From: Curvibacter cyanobacteriorum
Lineage (GTDB): Bacteria; Pseudomonadota; Gammaproteobacteria; Burkholderiales; Burkholderiaceae_C
Length of the DNA stretch: 64,000 nucleotides
Reading direction: 5' to 3'
Assembly (NCBI RefSeq): GCF_028649475.1
Contig: NZ_JAQSIP010000001.1
Span: 310,001-374,000 of the forward strand
The number at the start of each line of letters is the position of its first letter. Positions within the stretch are counted from its first letter, which is position 1. The notes under the pieces are model-generated. The model did no database searches. It was not told the origin of the DNA and worked only from the letters and a program-made list of their open reading frames with translations. Shown piece by piece: positions 1 through 7,698 of this stretch. Both the position numbers and the translations under genes were made by a program.

Positions 1-216
1 ATGGCGGTATTCGAGCGCACCGACGCCTGGCTCTGAGCCTGAGCCTGGGGTGGTCTGGGGTCGTGGGCCAGGGCGTGCCCAGGGGCGCCCCCAGGCCCCG
101 CTGCCAGCCAGCCTGGGGTGGGGCCCTTCAGGCCGAGCGCCGCGGCCCGAGGCCCAGCGACGGGGGGACATGCCCGGTCGTGACGCCGGACGGCGGGCGG
201 GCCTTTCGCCCGGCGC
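1..216. other. window edge, no supported gene
   Basis: All three forward frames are open at the left edge. Frame 1 closes with TGA at 34-36, so it could be the last 11 codons of a gene starting outside the window, but nothing recognisable is encoded. A short GC hairpin (198-202 with 208-212) lies just past the end of the leftward lipoprotein gene, without a T-run. I see nothing else. Confidence 0.3.
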
Positions 217-573
217 TCAGTGCTTGTCGGCCTTGCCCTTCTTGGGCTTGGCTTCCTCGACTTCTTCCTTGGGCTTGGCCGCTTCCGGTGGCGGGGCCAC
301 GGGCACGGGGATCACCGACGGGGCGCCTTCGATCTTGTTCTCACGCATGTAGGCGTCCATCTCCTTCCAGCCCTCAAACACCGACGCCTTGGGGGCCTTG
401 GGGTTCAGGGTGTAGCAGTCCTCGATGCCGCGCTGGGCGTAGCGGCAGGCCCCGCCGGTGGCTTTGGCGTCGGCTTCACGTTGCAGCACTTTGGGGTCGG
501 GGCCCAGACCCGGGATCTCACAGCCGGCCAGCAGCAGGAGGGGAACAAGGAGAAGCAAGCGAGAAAGCATCAT
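217..573 (-). CDS. small putative outer-membrane lipoprotein
   Basis: Encodes about 118 residues. The N-terminus is a lipoprotein signal: basic residue, leucine-rich core, then LAGC with the lipidated cysteine near residue 18. Residue +2 after the cysteine is not Asp, so outer-membrane sorting is expected. The mature part has a short cysteine pair and ends in a Pro/Ala then Lys/Glu-rich tail (KPKKGKADKH). I chose the start at 573 because the signal peptide begins there; ATGs at 570 and 600 are possible and no strong Shine-Dalgarno decides. The family is not recognised. It stands alone, with a terminator-like hairpin and another leftward gene upstream. Confidence 0.6.
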   Translation of the reverse strand: MMLSRLLLLVPLLLLAGCEIPGLGPDPKVLQREADAKATGGACRYAQRGIEDCYTLNPKAPKASVFEGWKEMDAYMRENKIEGAPSVIPVPVAPPPEAAKPKEEVEEAKPKKGKADKH

Positions 574-657
574 TCGACCCGACGTTGGTACTGAATTCAT
601 TATCGACATTCGGGGCGCCGAGTTGAATGAGTTGGCAGCGAACCGTCGCCGGCCCAT

Positions 658-681
658 GAAAAAAGGCCCCGAAGGGCCTTT
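658..681 (-). terminator. rho-independent terminator of the BI-1 gene
   Basis: AAAGGCCC (662-669) and GGGCCTTT (674-681) form a stem with a four-base loop. Read leftward, the hairpin is followed by a run of T (complement of the A run at 659-664). It lies just beyond the stop codon of the Bax-inhibitor-1-family gene. Confidence 0.75.
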
Positions 682-702
682 GGCAGTGGGGTGGTGTGGC
701 GC

Positions 703-1404
703 TCAGTCGCGTTCGCCACCAAAGATGCCGAGCAGCGACAGCAGGCTCTGGAACACGTTGTAGATGTCCAGGTACAGCGACAGGGTGGCCGAGATGTAGT
801 TGGTCTCGCCGCCGTCGATGATCTGCTTGATGTCGTACAGCATGTAGGCGCTGAAGATGCCGATCGCGGCCACCGACAGGGCCAGCATGCCGGCCGTGGA
901 GCCCACAAAGGCATTCACCAGGCCACCCACCAGCAGCACCAGCACGCCGACAAACAGCCACTTGCCCATGCCGGACAGGTCGCGCTTGATCACCGTGGCC
1001 AGGCTGGCCATGGCAAAGAACACGCCTGCGGTGCCGCCAAAGGCGGTCATGATCAACTCAGGGCCGTTCTTGAAGCCCAGCACCATCGAAATCAGGCGCG
1101 ACAGCATCAGGCCCATGAAGAAGGTGAAGCCCAGCAGCACCGGCACACCGGTGGCCGAGTGCTTGGTCTTCTCGATGGCGAACATGAAGCCAAAGGCCCC
1201 CGCCAGGAAGACCACCAGGCCGACACCGCCACTGAGGACCGAGGCGAGGTTGGTGGCGACACCGACCCAGGCGCCCAGCACGGTGGGAACCAGGCTCAAG
1301 GCCAGCAGCCAGTAGGTGTTGCGCAGCACGCGGTGACGTTGTTCTTGTGACAGCGCCTGACCGTAGCCGACAGACAGATCGACGTGTTGGAAAGGTTGGT
1401 TCAT
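703..1404 (-). CDS. Bax inhibitor-1/YccA family membrane protein
   Basis: A 233-residue integral membrane protein with about seven hydrophobic helices. Its N-terminus (MNQPFQHVD, then LRNTYWLLALSL) and the C-terminal region (SAYMLYDIKQIIDGG, LYLDIYNVFQSLL) are typical of the BI-1/YccA/UPF0005 family. Relatives include YccA, which interacts with FtsH, and YbhL; BI-1 proteins act as pH-dependent calcium leak channels. Start at 1404 is supported by GGAGAT upstream. It is a single gene with its own terminator. The precise role here is unknown. Confidence 0.88.
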   Translation of the reverse strand: MNQPFQHVDLSVGYGQALSQEQRHRVLRNTYWLLALSLVPTVLGAWVGVATNLASVLSGGVGLVVFLAGAFGFMFAIEKTKHSATGVPVLLGFTFFMGLMLSRLISMVLGFKNGPELIMTAFGGTAGVFFAMASLATVIKRDLSGMGKWLFVGVLVLLVGGLVNAFVGSTAGMLALSVAAIGIFSAYMLYDIKQIIDGGETNYISATLSLYLDIYNVFQSLLSLLGIFGGERD

Positions 1405-1610
1405 GACGGAATCTCCATTGAAGCACCGCGACAGCGGTCTTGGCATTCTATGTGGTGAGTGCGCTCTGATTTTCAAGAGAGCCGAAGGGTTGAAGGGACA
1501 TGATGATCAAGAAAGTGAAAGTTGTTTTTCATCCCGCAAGCGGATCGGTGGCAGCGGGCGCCGTTATCCTTGAGGGCTGTGTTGAATTGATTTGTCAAGA
1601 AGGGTCATCC

Positions 1611-2018
1611 ATGAAAACCAAGTCTGTCCTCGAACTGTCCGACGTCAAAGCCATCGCGGCCGCCGCTGAAGCGGAAGCCCTGAAGAACAACTGGGCCGTG
1701 ACCATTGCCATCGTGGACGATGGTGGTCACCTGCTGTGGCTGCAGCGCCTGGACGGTGCCGCCGCGATTTCCTCGCACATTGCACCTGCCAAGGCCCACA
1801 CGGCGGCGCTGGGTCGCCGCGAAACCAAGGTCTACGAAGACATCGTCAACGGCGGCCGTTACTCCTTCCTGAGCGTGCCCGAGATCAAGGGCCTGCTCGA
1901 AGGTGGCGTCGCCATCATCAAGGACGGTCAGTGCATTGGCGCGGTCGGCGTGAGCGGCGTGAAGTCGAGCGAAGACGCTCAGATCGCCAAGGCAGGCATC
2001 GCCGCCATCGGCCTGTGA
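1611..2018 (+). CDS. GlcG/HbpS-type heme-binding family protein
   Basis: Encodes 135 residues of the GlcG/HbpS (DUF336) family. Family signatures are AVTIAIVDDGGHLLWLQRLDGA, a central region with HIAPAKAHTAA, and the glycine-rich end GGVAIIKDGQCIGAVGVSG. Some family members bind heme or act as small accessory proteins of metabolic operons; substrate and partner here are unknown. Start at 1611 has AAGGGT upstream; an in-frame extension to 1500 lacks family similarity. It is monocistronic and converges on the exbD operon at a shared terminator. Confidence 0.8.
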   Translation: MKTKSVLELSDVKAIAAAAEAEALKNNWAVTIAIVDDGGHLLWLQRLDGAAAISSHIAPAKAHTAALGRRETKVYEDIVNGGRYSFLSVPEIKGLLEGGVAIIKDGQCIGAVGVSGVKSSEDAQIAKAGIAAIGL

Positions 2019-2062
2019 GGTGAGGCGGGTGGCCGGGGGGCAAGCCCCGGCTCCCTCAAGCG

Positions 2063-2093
2063 AAAAAGCCGCCCCGATCAGGGCGGCTTTTTT
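2063..2093. terminator. bidirectional terminator
   Basis: AAAGCCGCCC (2065-2074), loop CGATCA, GGGCGGCTTT (2081-2090), flanked by A on the left and T on the right. It can stop rightward transcription from the GlcG-like gene and leftward transcription from exbD. Confidence 0.85.
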
Positions 2094-2131
2094 GTGGGCG
2101 CTCGCGGCCGGGTGGCCGGCCTGCGGGCGGG

Positions 2132-2542
<411 letters not shown>

Positions 2543-2544
2543 GC

Positions 2545-3264
2545 TCAGCTGCCTTTCTTGAGCGGCACCACGGTGGTCGCCGCGCCACCAGCGTGGACAC
2601 GGGCACCGGTCACAAAGAAGGCGTGCAGGTCGTGGGCAAAGCTGTTGAGCTTGTTGAGGATGGCTTTGTTGCCGCGCACCAGGGCGTTGTAGCCCAGCAC
2701 CGCCGGGATGGCCACTGCCAGGCCCAGGGCCGTCATGATCAGCGCTTCACCCACCGGGCCAGCCACCTTGTCGATGGTCGCCTGGCCGCTGGCGCCGATG
2801 CCCAGCAGGGCGTGGTAGATGCCCCAGACCGTGCCAAACAGGCCGACGAAAGGAGCCGTCGAGCCGACCGAGGCCAGCACGGCGAGGCCCCCTTGCAGGC
2901 GGGCCGTGAACTCGTCAATGCCATTGCGCAGGCATCGGGTCACCCAGTCGCTGACGTCCAGGCTGTCGTGCAGGTGCACTTTGGTGTTGCTATGGTGGTC
3001 GGTGGCATCGCGGCCCGCCAGCGCCAGTTGGCGGAAGGGGTTGTCGTTGTCGGTGCCCAGGCTGTTCAAGCCGCTCGAGAAGTCGGGGTTGTGCCAAAAG
3101 TCTTCGGCGTTGCTGGCGTGCTTCTTGTACTTGATGATGTCCAGGGCCTTGAGGATGATCACGATCCACGAGGCCAGCGACATGCCCAGCAGCAGTACCG
3201 CCACCCCTTTGGTGACCAGATCACCTTGCGCCCAGACGTGGGCCAATCCGAATTCGGTTTCCAT
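2545..3264 (-). CDS. exbB: TonB-system energiser ExbB
   Basis: Encodes 239 residues of the MotA/TolQ/ExbB proton-channel family. There is an N-terminal transmembrane helix (VAVLLLGMSLASWIVIIL), a cytoplasmic segment, and a helix pair with the family motif GLFGTVWGIYHAL followed by ALGLAVAIPAVLGYN. With ExbD it uses the proton motive force to drive TonB. It sits 15 bases after tonB and directly before exbD. The length is usual for the family. Confidence 0.95.
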   Translation of the reverse strand: METEFGLAHVWAQGDLVTKGVAVLLLGMSLASWIVIILKALDIIKYKKHASNAEDFWHNPDFSSGLNSLGTDNDNPFRQLALAGRDATDHHSNTKVHLHDSLDVSDWVTRCLRNGIDEFTARLQGGLAVLASVGSTAPFVGLFGTVWGIYHALLGIGASGQATIDKVAGPVGEALIMTALGLAVAIPAVLGYNALVRGNKAILNKLNSFAHDLHAFFVTGARVHAGGAATTVVPLKKGS

Positions 3265-3279
3265 TCAAAACTCCGTGAT

Positions 3280-3990
3280 TTATTCAAGAACAAAATTGAG
3301 CGGGACCTGGAACCACATGGTTTCAGCCACCCCTCCGCGTTTACCGGGCACATAGCGCCAGCGCATGACCGTGGTGAGTGCCGCTTGGTCGAGCCGGTCG
3401 AAACCGCTCGATTGTTTGAGTTCGGCCTTTTGCGGCAGCCCATCCGCGCCAATCAGCACCCGCACGATCACCTTGCCCTGTTCGCCCAGGCGCTTGCTGA
3501 TCGCGGGGTAGGTTGGCTTCGGGTTTTGCAGGTAGTCGGCGTCGCTGGACGGCAGCTCGACCTTGACCGGGGCCGGCGGCGCGGGGGGCGCCGGCGGTGC
3601 CGAGGCCACGGGGGCCGCTACCGGTGGTGCCGGCGGTTGGGGCGCGACCACGCCCGTGGGGGCGTTGGGAGCGGGTGTCGGGTCGGCAATGGCCACCGGT
3701 TGTGGTGCGGGCGGCAGCGGGCTGGGGCGCGGTGTGATGGCCTTTTGCGGCACGGCCTTGGGCTGCGGTGCGGGCGGCGGCGGCGGGGCCTTGGGCTTGG
3801 GCGGCTCGATGAGTTCGCTGAGGATCTCGGCCGGCACGATGACCTCGGCTGCACGCCGGATCAGGCCGGATTGCAGTGCCCAGAGGGCGCCGACGTGGAA
3901 CAGCACCACACCGACCACGATGACCGTGTTGCGGCTCAGGGCCGGCAGGGGCACGCGCGCCTGCGAAGAGGGGGATGGCATGGCAGTCAT
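3280..3990 (-). CDS. tonB: energy transducer TonB
   Basis: Encodes about 236 residues. One N-terminal transmembrane helix (TVIVVGVVLFHVGALWAL) is followed by a long Pro/Ala-rich periplasmic spacer and the C-terminal TonB fold (YPAISKRLGEQGKVIVRV, later RWRYVPGKRGG). It couples ExbBD to outer-membrane receptors. Start uncertain: 3990 and 3981 both give a normal cytoplasmic N-terminus and neither has a clear ribosome site; the frame stays open upstream to 4077. It is part of the Fur-box-controlled operon starting with bfd. Confidence 0.93.
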   Translation of the reverse strand: MTAMPSPSSQARVPLPALSRNTVIVVGVVLFHVGALWALQSGLIRRAAEVIVPAEILSELIEPPKPKAPPPPPAPQPKAVPQKAITPRPSPLPPAPQPVAIADPTPAPNAPTGVVAPQPPAPPVAAPVASAPPAPPAPPAPVKVELPSSDADYLQNPKPTYPAISKRLGEQGKVIVRVLIGADGLPQKAELKQSSGFDRLDQAALTTVMRWRYVPGKRGGVAETMWFQVPLNFVLE

Positions 3991-4045
3991 GAAAGGGGAA
4001 GAGGGGTCGGGGGCCGCGGTTGGAACGGCCAGCCCAGCCAGAAGC

Positions 4046-4120
4046 TTACTTGCGAAAGATCCACCAGGCCGAACCAATGACCAGGATCAGGCTGCCGCCG
4101 ATTGAGGTGAGGAGTTCCAT
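4046..4120 (-). CDS. possible 24-residue single-pass membrane microprotein
   Basis: Between bfd and tonB there is a 24-codon frame, MELLTSIGG to SAWWIFRK, that is almost entirely one hydrophobic helix with a basic C-terminal tail. It overlaps the last 34 bases of bfd in another frame and has GGAAAG upstream of its ATG. The position allows translational coupling inside the iron operon. It is unrecognised and could be a chance frame, but the helix plus positive tail is the profile of real bacterial membrane microproteins. Confidence 0.4.
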   Translation of the reverse strand: MELLTSIGGSLILVIGSAWWIFRK

Positions 4121-4359
4121 GCTCTGCTTTCCGTGATGTGGCTGGCGAGCTGGATCACCTGGCCCTGCGGCTGCGCATGAATGGCAGCCATCGGGTGGGT
4201 GGCATTGCACTGTTGCACCACGTCGCGTGCGCAGCCTTCGCAGCGGCCACACTGGGTGGCCACACCCAGTTCGAACTGGATGTCATCAAAGCTCATGCCG
4301 GCGCGCGCATGGCGGGCGATTTCGCGGTCAGACACTCGGCGGCAGACACAGACAATCAT
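4087..4359 (-). CDS. bfd: bacterioferritin-associated ferredoxin
   Basis: Encodes 90 residues. The four [2Fe-2S] ligands fit the BFD fold: Cys4 and Cys6 (MIVCVCRRVSDREI), then QCGRC and the following EGCARDVV helix. Bfd binds bacterioferritin and reduces stored ferric iron for release. In other bacteria it is induced by iron starvation, which fits its place at the head of the tonB-exbB-exbD operon. The tail after about residue 65 is longer than in E. coli Bfd and dissimilar. Start at 4359 begins the family sequence; no clear Shine-Dalgarno. Confidence 0.9.
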   Translation of the reverse strand: MIVCVCRRVSDREIARHARAGMSFDDIQFELGVATQCGRCEGCARDVVQQCNATHPMAAIHAQPQGQVIQLASHITESRAWNSSPQSAAA

Positions 4360-4399
4360 GGCGGACAGGCAGGTTAGGCTGGCTGTTGAAAGGAACGTC

Positions 4400-4429
4400 A
4401 GTATAAATGCGAATCTATCGCATTTGCAA
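4400..4429 (-). promoter_or_regulatory. sigma-70 promoter with embedded Fur-like box for bfd-tonB-exbBD
   Basis: On the minus strand TTGCAA (4424-4429) and TATACT (4400-4405) are separated by 18 bp. The spacer is occupied by a perfect inverted repeat AAATGCGA-ATCTA-TCGCATTT (4405-4425). Its 19-bp core matches the layout of Fur boxes (inverted hexamers, A/T-rich centre). Fur-Fe2+ bound here would block RNA polymerase, giving derepression in low iron. The Fur assignment is inference from the motif and from the gene content. Confidence 0.75.
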
Positions 4430-4592
4430 TAAGTTCTTTGTGCGGGGTGGTTTTGGGGGGCAGAACCGACCCATGCGCCGGGGTGGGTTGATGGGTTCGG
4501 TGGCTTGGTGCTGAGACTGGTAGAAGGCGGGGGGGGCGGGTGCCGGGACTGCGGTGCGCGAGGTGGGGGGCTCACCCGGCGGGCGCACCATG

Positions 4593-4616
4593 AAAAAAGC
4601 CACCGCGAGGTGGCTT
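4593..4616 (-). terminator. terminator of the SWIB-fusion gene
   Basis: AAGCCACC (4597-4604), loop GCGA, GGTGGCTT (4609-4616), with a T-run in the leftward direction (complement of A at 4593-4598). It lies 20 bases after the stop of the leftward SWIB gene. Confidence 0.8.
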
Positions 4617-4635
4617 CTTCCAAAGGGGCAGGTCT

Positions 4636-5070
4636 TTATTTGACGTGCTTGCCGATCAGGGCGGCGAGTTCAAACATCGACACCTGCGGCTTGCCAAAGA
4701 TTTCCTTGAGCTTGGCGTCGCCGTTGATCAGGCGCTTGTTGGTCTTGTCTTGAAGGTCGTGCTTCTTGATGTAGACCCACAGCTTGCTGACGATCTCGGT
4801 GCGGGGCAGGGGCGTGCTGCCAACCACGGCGGCCAGGGCGGCGCTGGGGGTCAATGCCTTCATGAAAGCCGCGTTCGGCGTGCGCTTGGTCGCGGGTGCC
4901 TTGGCTGCGGCCTTCTTGGCGGGCGCAGCGGCTGCCTTGGCGGGCGCCTTGGCAGCTACTTTCTTGGCAGCCGGAGCCGCTGCCTTCTTGGCAGGCGTCG
5001 CAGCTTTGGTTGCCGGCGCGGCCTTTTTGGCAGGCGCTTTCTTTGCCGGGGCTTTCTTTGCAGTTGCCAT
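4636..5070 (-). CDS. histone H1-like tail fused to a SWIB/MDM2 domain
   Basis: Encodes 144 residues. Residues 1-65 are a repetitive Ala/Lys/Pro tail of PAKKA-type repeats like eukaryotic H1 and bacterial AlgP/HctB proteins. Residues 66-144 form a SWIB/BAF60b domain (ALTPSAALAAVVG, LWVYIKKHDLQD, KRLINGDAKLKEIFG, FELAALIGKHVK). The tail should bind DNA non-specifically; the role of bacterial SWIB domains is not established. An H1-tail/SWIB arrangement is widespread in Burkholderiales. AAGGAAAA precedes the start. It is monocistronic with its own terminator. Confidence 0.88.
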   Translation of the reverse strand: MATAKKAPAKKAPAKKAAPATKAATPAKKAAAPAAKKVAAKAPAKAAAAPAKKAAAKAPATKRTPNAAFMKALTPSAALAAVVGSTPLPRTEIVSKLWVYIKKHDLQDKTNKRLINGDAKLKEIFGKPQVSMFELAALIGKHVK

Positions 5071-5450
5071 GATTGAATTTTCCTTTTGGAAGTTGACTAA
5101 TCACCAGCCAAACACTGCGTTCTCGCTGGCATACCGGATGCTAAAGGAGAAAAAACGCCTTTCCAAGTGGAAACACATATTTTTCGCCCTGCAGTGTGGC
5201 GCCCATGTGTCGTCTGTGCGTCGCCTGTGTGTCTTGCTGGGGGCTGGGGCAGGGCACACGGTGCAGTGCGGGTGGCGAGGGCAGGGCGGGCGGCGGGGCA
5301 CCGGCCCGGTTCGTGGCGCCGCGCGGGGCCCCGTTGCTGCGGGTGCGCGGCATTGTTTTGTATGCTTGATGGCCCAGCCCGCGAGGCCCATGCCTTGGCG
5401 CTGACCCGGCGGGCAGGCTTCAACCATTCCATCAGAAAGTTGTTCTTACC
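5071..5450. other. 380-bp divergent intergenic region
   Basis: This region separates the leftward SWIB gene from rraA and must hold both promoters. No convincing -35/-10 pair stands out. An operator-like dyad, TTTCCA-AG-TGGAAA (5160-5173), lies in an AT-rich patch about 90 bases upstream of the SWIB gene. The right half is very GC-rich with no protein-like frame. Confidence 0.4.
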
Positions 5451-5957
5451 ATGGCGGTTTTCTCCACCCCTTTCAGCACCTGCGATCTGTGCGATGAGCA
5501 CAAGAGCGACGGCTCCGGGCGCTTTCGTGTTGTGCCCCCTGTTTTTCAGGCCTACGGCGGCGTGCCCGCCTTCGCGGGCCCGGTGGTGACGCTCAAGGTC
5601 TTCGAGGACAACACCCTGGTCAAAGAGGTGTTGGACACGCCAGGCGAAGGCCGAGTGCTGGTGGTGGACGGTGGCGGGTCGCTGCGCCGCGCCCTCGTGG
5701 GCGGCAACATCGCCAAAGCGGCCGCCCGCAACGGCTGGGCGGGTGTCGTGGTTGATGGCTGCGTGCGCGACATCGCCGAGCTGAACGCCGAGGCCATCGG
5801 CATCCGGGCCCTGGCCTTGATCCCGCTGCCAACCGAAAAGCGCAACGAAGGCCAACGCAACCTGCCCGTGCAAATCCAGGGGGTCTGGGTGCAGCCGGGC
5901 GACTGGCTGTACGCCGACGCCGATGGCATCGTGATCAGCCATCAGGCCCTGATCTGA
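5451..5957 (+). CDS. rraA: RraA-family protein (RNase E regulator / HMG aldolase fold)
   Basis: Encodes 168 residues, the full family length. Motifs are FSTCDLCDEH near the N-terminus, VLVVDGGGSLRRALVGGNIAKAA and GVVVDGCVRDIAEL, which hold the Gly-rich loop and the Arg-Asp pair. E. coli RraA inhibits RNase E; close relatives are metal-dependent 4-hydroxy-4-methyl-2-oxoglutarate/oxaloacetate aldolases that keep the G-x20-R-D residues, also present here. Sequence alone does not separate the two roles. It stands alone, convergent with the DMT transporter. Confidence 0.88.
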   Translation: MAVFSTPFSTCDLCDEHKSDGSGRFRVVPPVFQAYGGVPAFAGPVVTLKVFEDNTLVKEVLDTPGEGRVLVVDGGGSLRRALVGGNIAKAAARNGWAGVVVDGCVRDIAELNAEAIGIRALALIPLPTEKRNEGQRNLPVQIQGVWVQPGDWLYADADGIVISHQALI

Positions 5958-6013
5958 GGCCTGGGCACGCGGCGCGGACCGCGCTGCCTTTGCCTTGCCT
6001 TTGCCCTCGCCCC

Positions 6014-6961
6014 TCAGTGGGGTGCTCGAGGTGTGCTTGCTCGATCGGGCAGGGTGGCCAGCACGACCCCCGCCAAGGCGATGCCGAAGGCCAGCATTTG
6101 CTGGCCGTTCATGGGTTCGCCCAGGAACAGCACCCCGACCGCGGCCGCGGTCAGCGGCAGCATCACCGTGAACAGGCCCGCCTGCGCGGCCGGCACTGTG
6201 CGCAGCCCGGTCATCCAGAGCCACACGGTCCAGACGCTGGCGGCCAAGGCGTAGAACACCAGCAGCATCCAATAGCGCAGGTCCACGCTGCCAAAGTCAA
6301 ACGACAGGGCTTGGTAGATCCCGAAGGGCGTGGTCAACGCGAGGCCCCACAGGTTGATCAGGGCGCTGATGCGTCGCGCGCCCAGGGCGCCGGTCAGGCG
6401 CTTGCCAATCACCGCGTAGGCGCTCTCGCACAGCACGGCGCCCATCACCAGCAGGTTGCCCAGCCAGACCTGGGGGCCCACCGGGCTGCCGGCCTGGGCT
6501 TCGGGTTTGTTGAGGGTGAACATGGCGATGCCCACCACCGCGAGACCGATCGACAGCATGACGCGCGGCGTGATGCGCTCCTTGAGGAACAGCCAGCTCA
6601 TCAAGGCCACGCAGGCGGGGATCGCCGACATGATCACGCCGGTGGCCACCACGGTGGTCAGGCTGACGCCGGTCAGCATCAAGATCGAGAACAAGAAATT
6701 GCCAAACAGCGACTCCAGGAACACCAGCTTGCGGGTGCTGCTGCTCATGGGGGCTTCGTGGGCGGGGCGGCGCGTCCAATGCGCCATGGCCAGTGCGCCG
6801 ATGCCAAAGCGCAGCCAGGCCAGCAGGAACACGGGCAAGATCAGGGTCAGTGGTTTGGACAGCGCCACATAACTGCCCACCAACGCCATGCTGGCTGCCA
6901 GGCACAGGCAGGCCACGGGGCGACTGGGTGACAGGGTTTTTGACAAGGAATCAACGTGCAT
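6014..6961 (-). CDS. DMT-superfamily (EamA) inner-membrane transporter
   Basis: Encodes about 315 residues with ten predicted hydrophobic helices in two EamA repeats. The repeat ends are recognisable: SWLFLKERITPRVMLSIGLAVVGI in the first half and GVLFLGEPMNGQQMLAFGIALAGV in the second. EamA proteins export amino acids or other small metabolites; the substrate cannot be read from sequence. Start at 6961 (MHVDSLSK) overlaps the first codons of the divergent gene by six bases; 6889 is an alternative. Confidence 0.85.
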   Translation of the reverse strand: MHVDSLSKTLSPSRPVACLCLAASMALVGSYVALSKPLTLILPVFLLAWLRFGIGALAMAHWTRRPAHEAPMSSSTRKLVFLESLFGNFLFSILMLTGVSLTTVVATGVIMSAIPACVALMSWLFLKERITPRVMLSIGLAVVGIAMFTLNKPEAQAGSPVGPQVWLGNLLVMGAVLCESAYAVIGKRLTGALGARRISALINLWGLALTTPFGIYQALSFDFGSVDLRYWMLLVFYALAASVWTVWLWMTGLRTVPAAQAGLFTVMLPLTAAAVGVLFLGEPMNGQQMLAFGIALAGVVLATLPDRASTPRAPH

Positions 6962-7417
6962 GAATTCACCGAAGCAATGACGCCCGCCATGATGCCCGAA
7001 GCGGCCGATGCGGGCCCCGGGATCGACGTCTTCGTCTACGGCACCTTGCGGGCCGGCGGCAGCAATGACATCAACCGCCTGCGACCGGCGCCGCGCTGCC
7101 TGGGGCCGGCCCAGGTGTGGGGGCGCTTGTTTGACCTGGGGCCGTACCCCGGCCTGCGCCTCCTGGCCGAGGGTGAGGCGCTGGCCCGCCCGGTGTGGGG
7201 CGAGGTGTACCGGGTGGCACCTGAACTGGAAGCCGTGTTGGACGCCATCGAGGACATTTCCGGGCGGCCTGATGACGAGTACCAGCGGCGTCAGATCACC
7301 GTCATGCTGGGGGCGCATGCTCTCACTTGCCTGGTGTATGAAATCCACCCCGATCGGGTGCATGGGCGCCCTGAAATTGGGCATGGCGACTGGATGCGCC
7401 ACGTGCTGGGGCGCTGA
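6956..7417 (+). CDS. gamma-glutamylcyclotransferase-like (YtfP/AIG2 fold) protein
   Basis: Encodes 153 residues. FVYGTLRAGGSN is the substrate-loop signature of the GGCT/AIG2/YtfP fold, and LDAIEDISG carries the acidic residue that acts as general acid/base in gamma-glutamyl cyclotransferases. It may release pyroglutamate from a gamma-glutamyl compound; the substrate is unknown. The start is GTG at 6956, chosen because AAGGA (6945-6949) sits six bases upstream. It is divergent from, and slightly overlaps, the transporter gene. Confidence 0.78.
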   Translation: MHEFTEAMTPAMMPEAADAGPGIDVFVYGTLRAGGSNDINRLRPAPRCLGPAQVWGRLFDLGPYPGLRLLAEGEALARPVWGEVYRVAPELEAVLDAIEDISGRPDDEYQRRQITVMLGAHALTCLVYEIHPDRVHGRPEIGHGDWMRHVLGR

Positions 7418-7500
7418 GGTCCCGGGTCCCGCACGGTGTGATTTCATCAGGCATTCATTGATTTCTTAATGTGAAAAATTGCTATTGCTGCGGCGCGACA

Positions 7501-7622
7501 TTTTTCTCGATATGAGAAATTGAATTTCGCATTGAGATATCAATGAAGCAAGTTGTTGATTTATAACGATTAAAAAAATGTCTTGTATAAGACATAAGAT
7601 TGTTCTTAACTCTTATAGAAGA
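7501..7622 (+). promoter_or_regulatory. AT-rich control region of aceA with paired dyads
   Basis: In a GC-rich genome this stretch is conspicuously AT-rich. Two similar 12-mers, TCTTGTATAAGA (7581-7592, within the 16-bp dyad TGTCTT-GTAT-AAGACA) and TCTTATAGAAGA (7611-7622), start exactly 30 bp apart, about three helical turns. Further upstream are TTTCTC-GATAT-GAGAAA (7503-7519) and ATTGA-GATA-TCAAT (7531-7544). The layout suggests a dimeric regulator on two in-phase sites; a GntR-type factor is a guess. The exact promoter is not clear. Confidence 0.6.
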
Positions 7623-7698
7623 CTTAAAGTTAGTCCAACGGCATCGCAATTGCATCCGCAACGAAGCCGGCCCCTTTCAATCAACCAGGAGTGAACAC

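Noticed and set aside
4529-4536. G8 tract between the bfd promoter and the SWIB terminator
   Set aside because: It lies upstream of the -35 box and outside any gene or promoter spacer, so length change has no evident effect.
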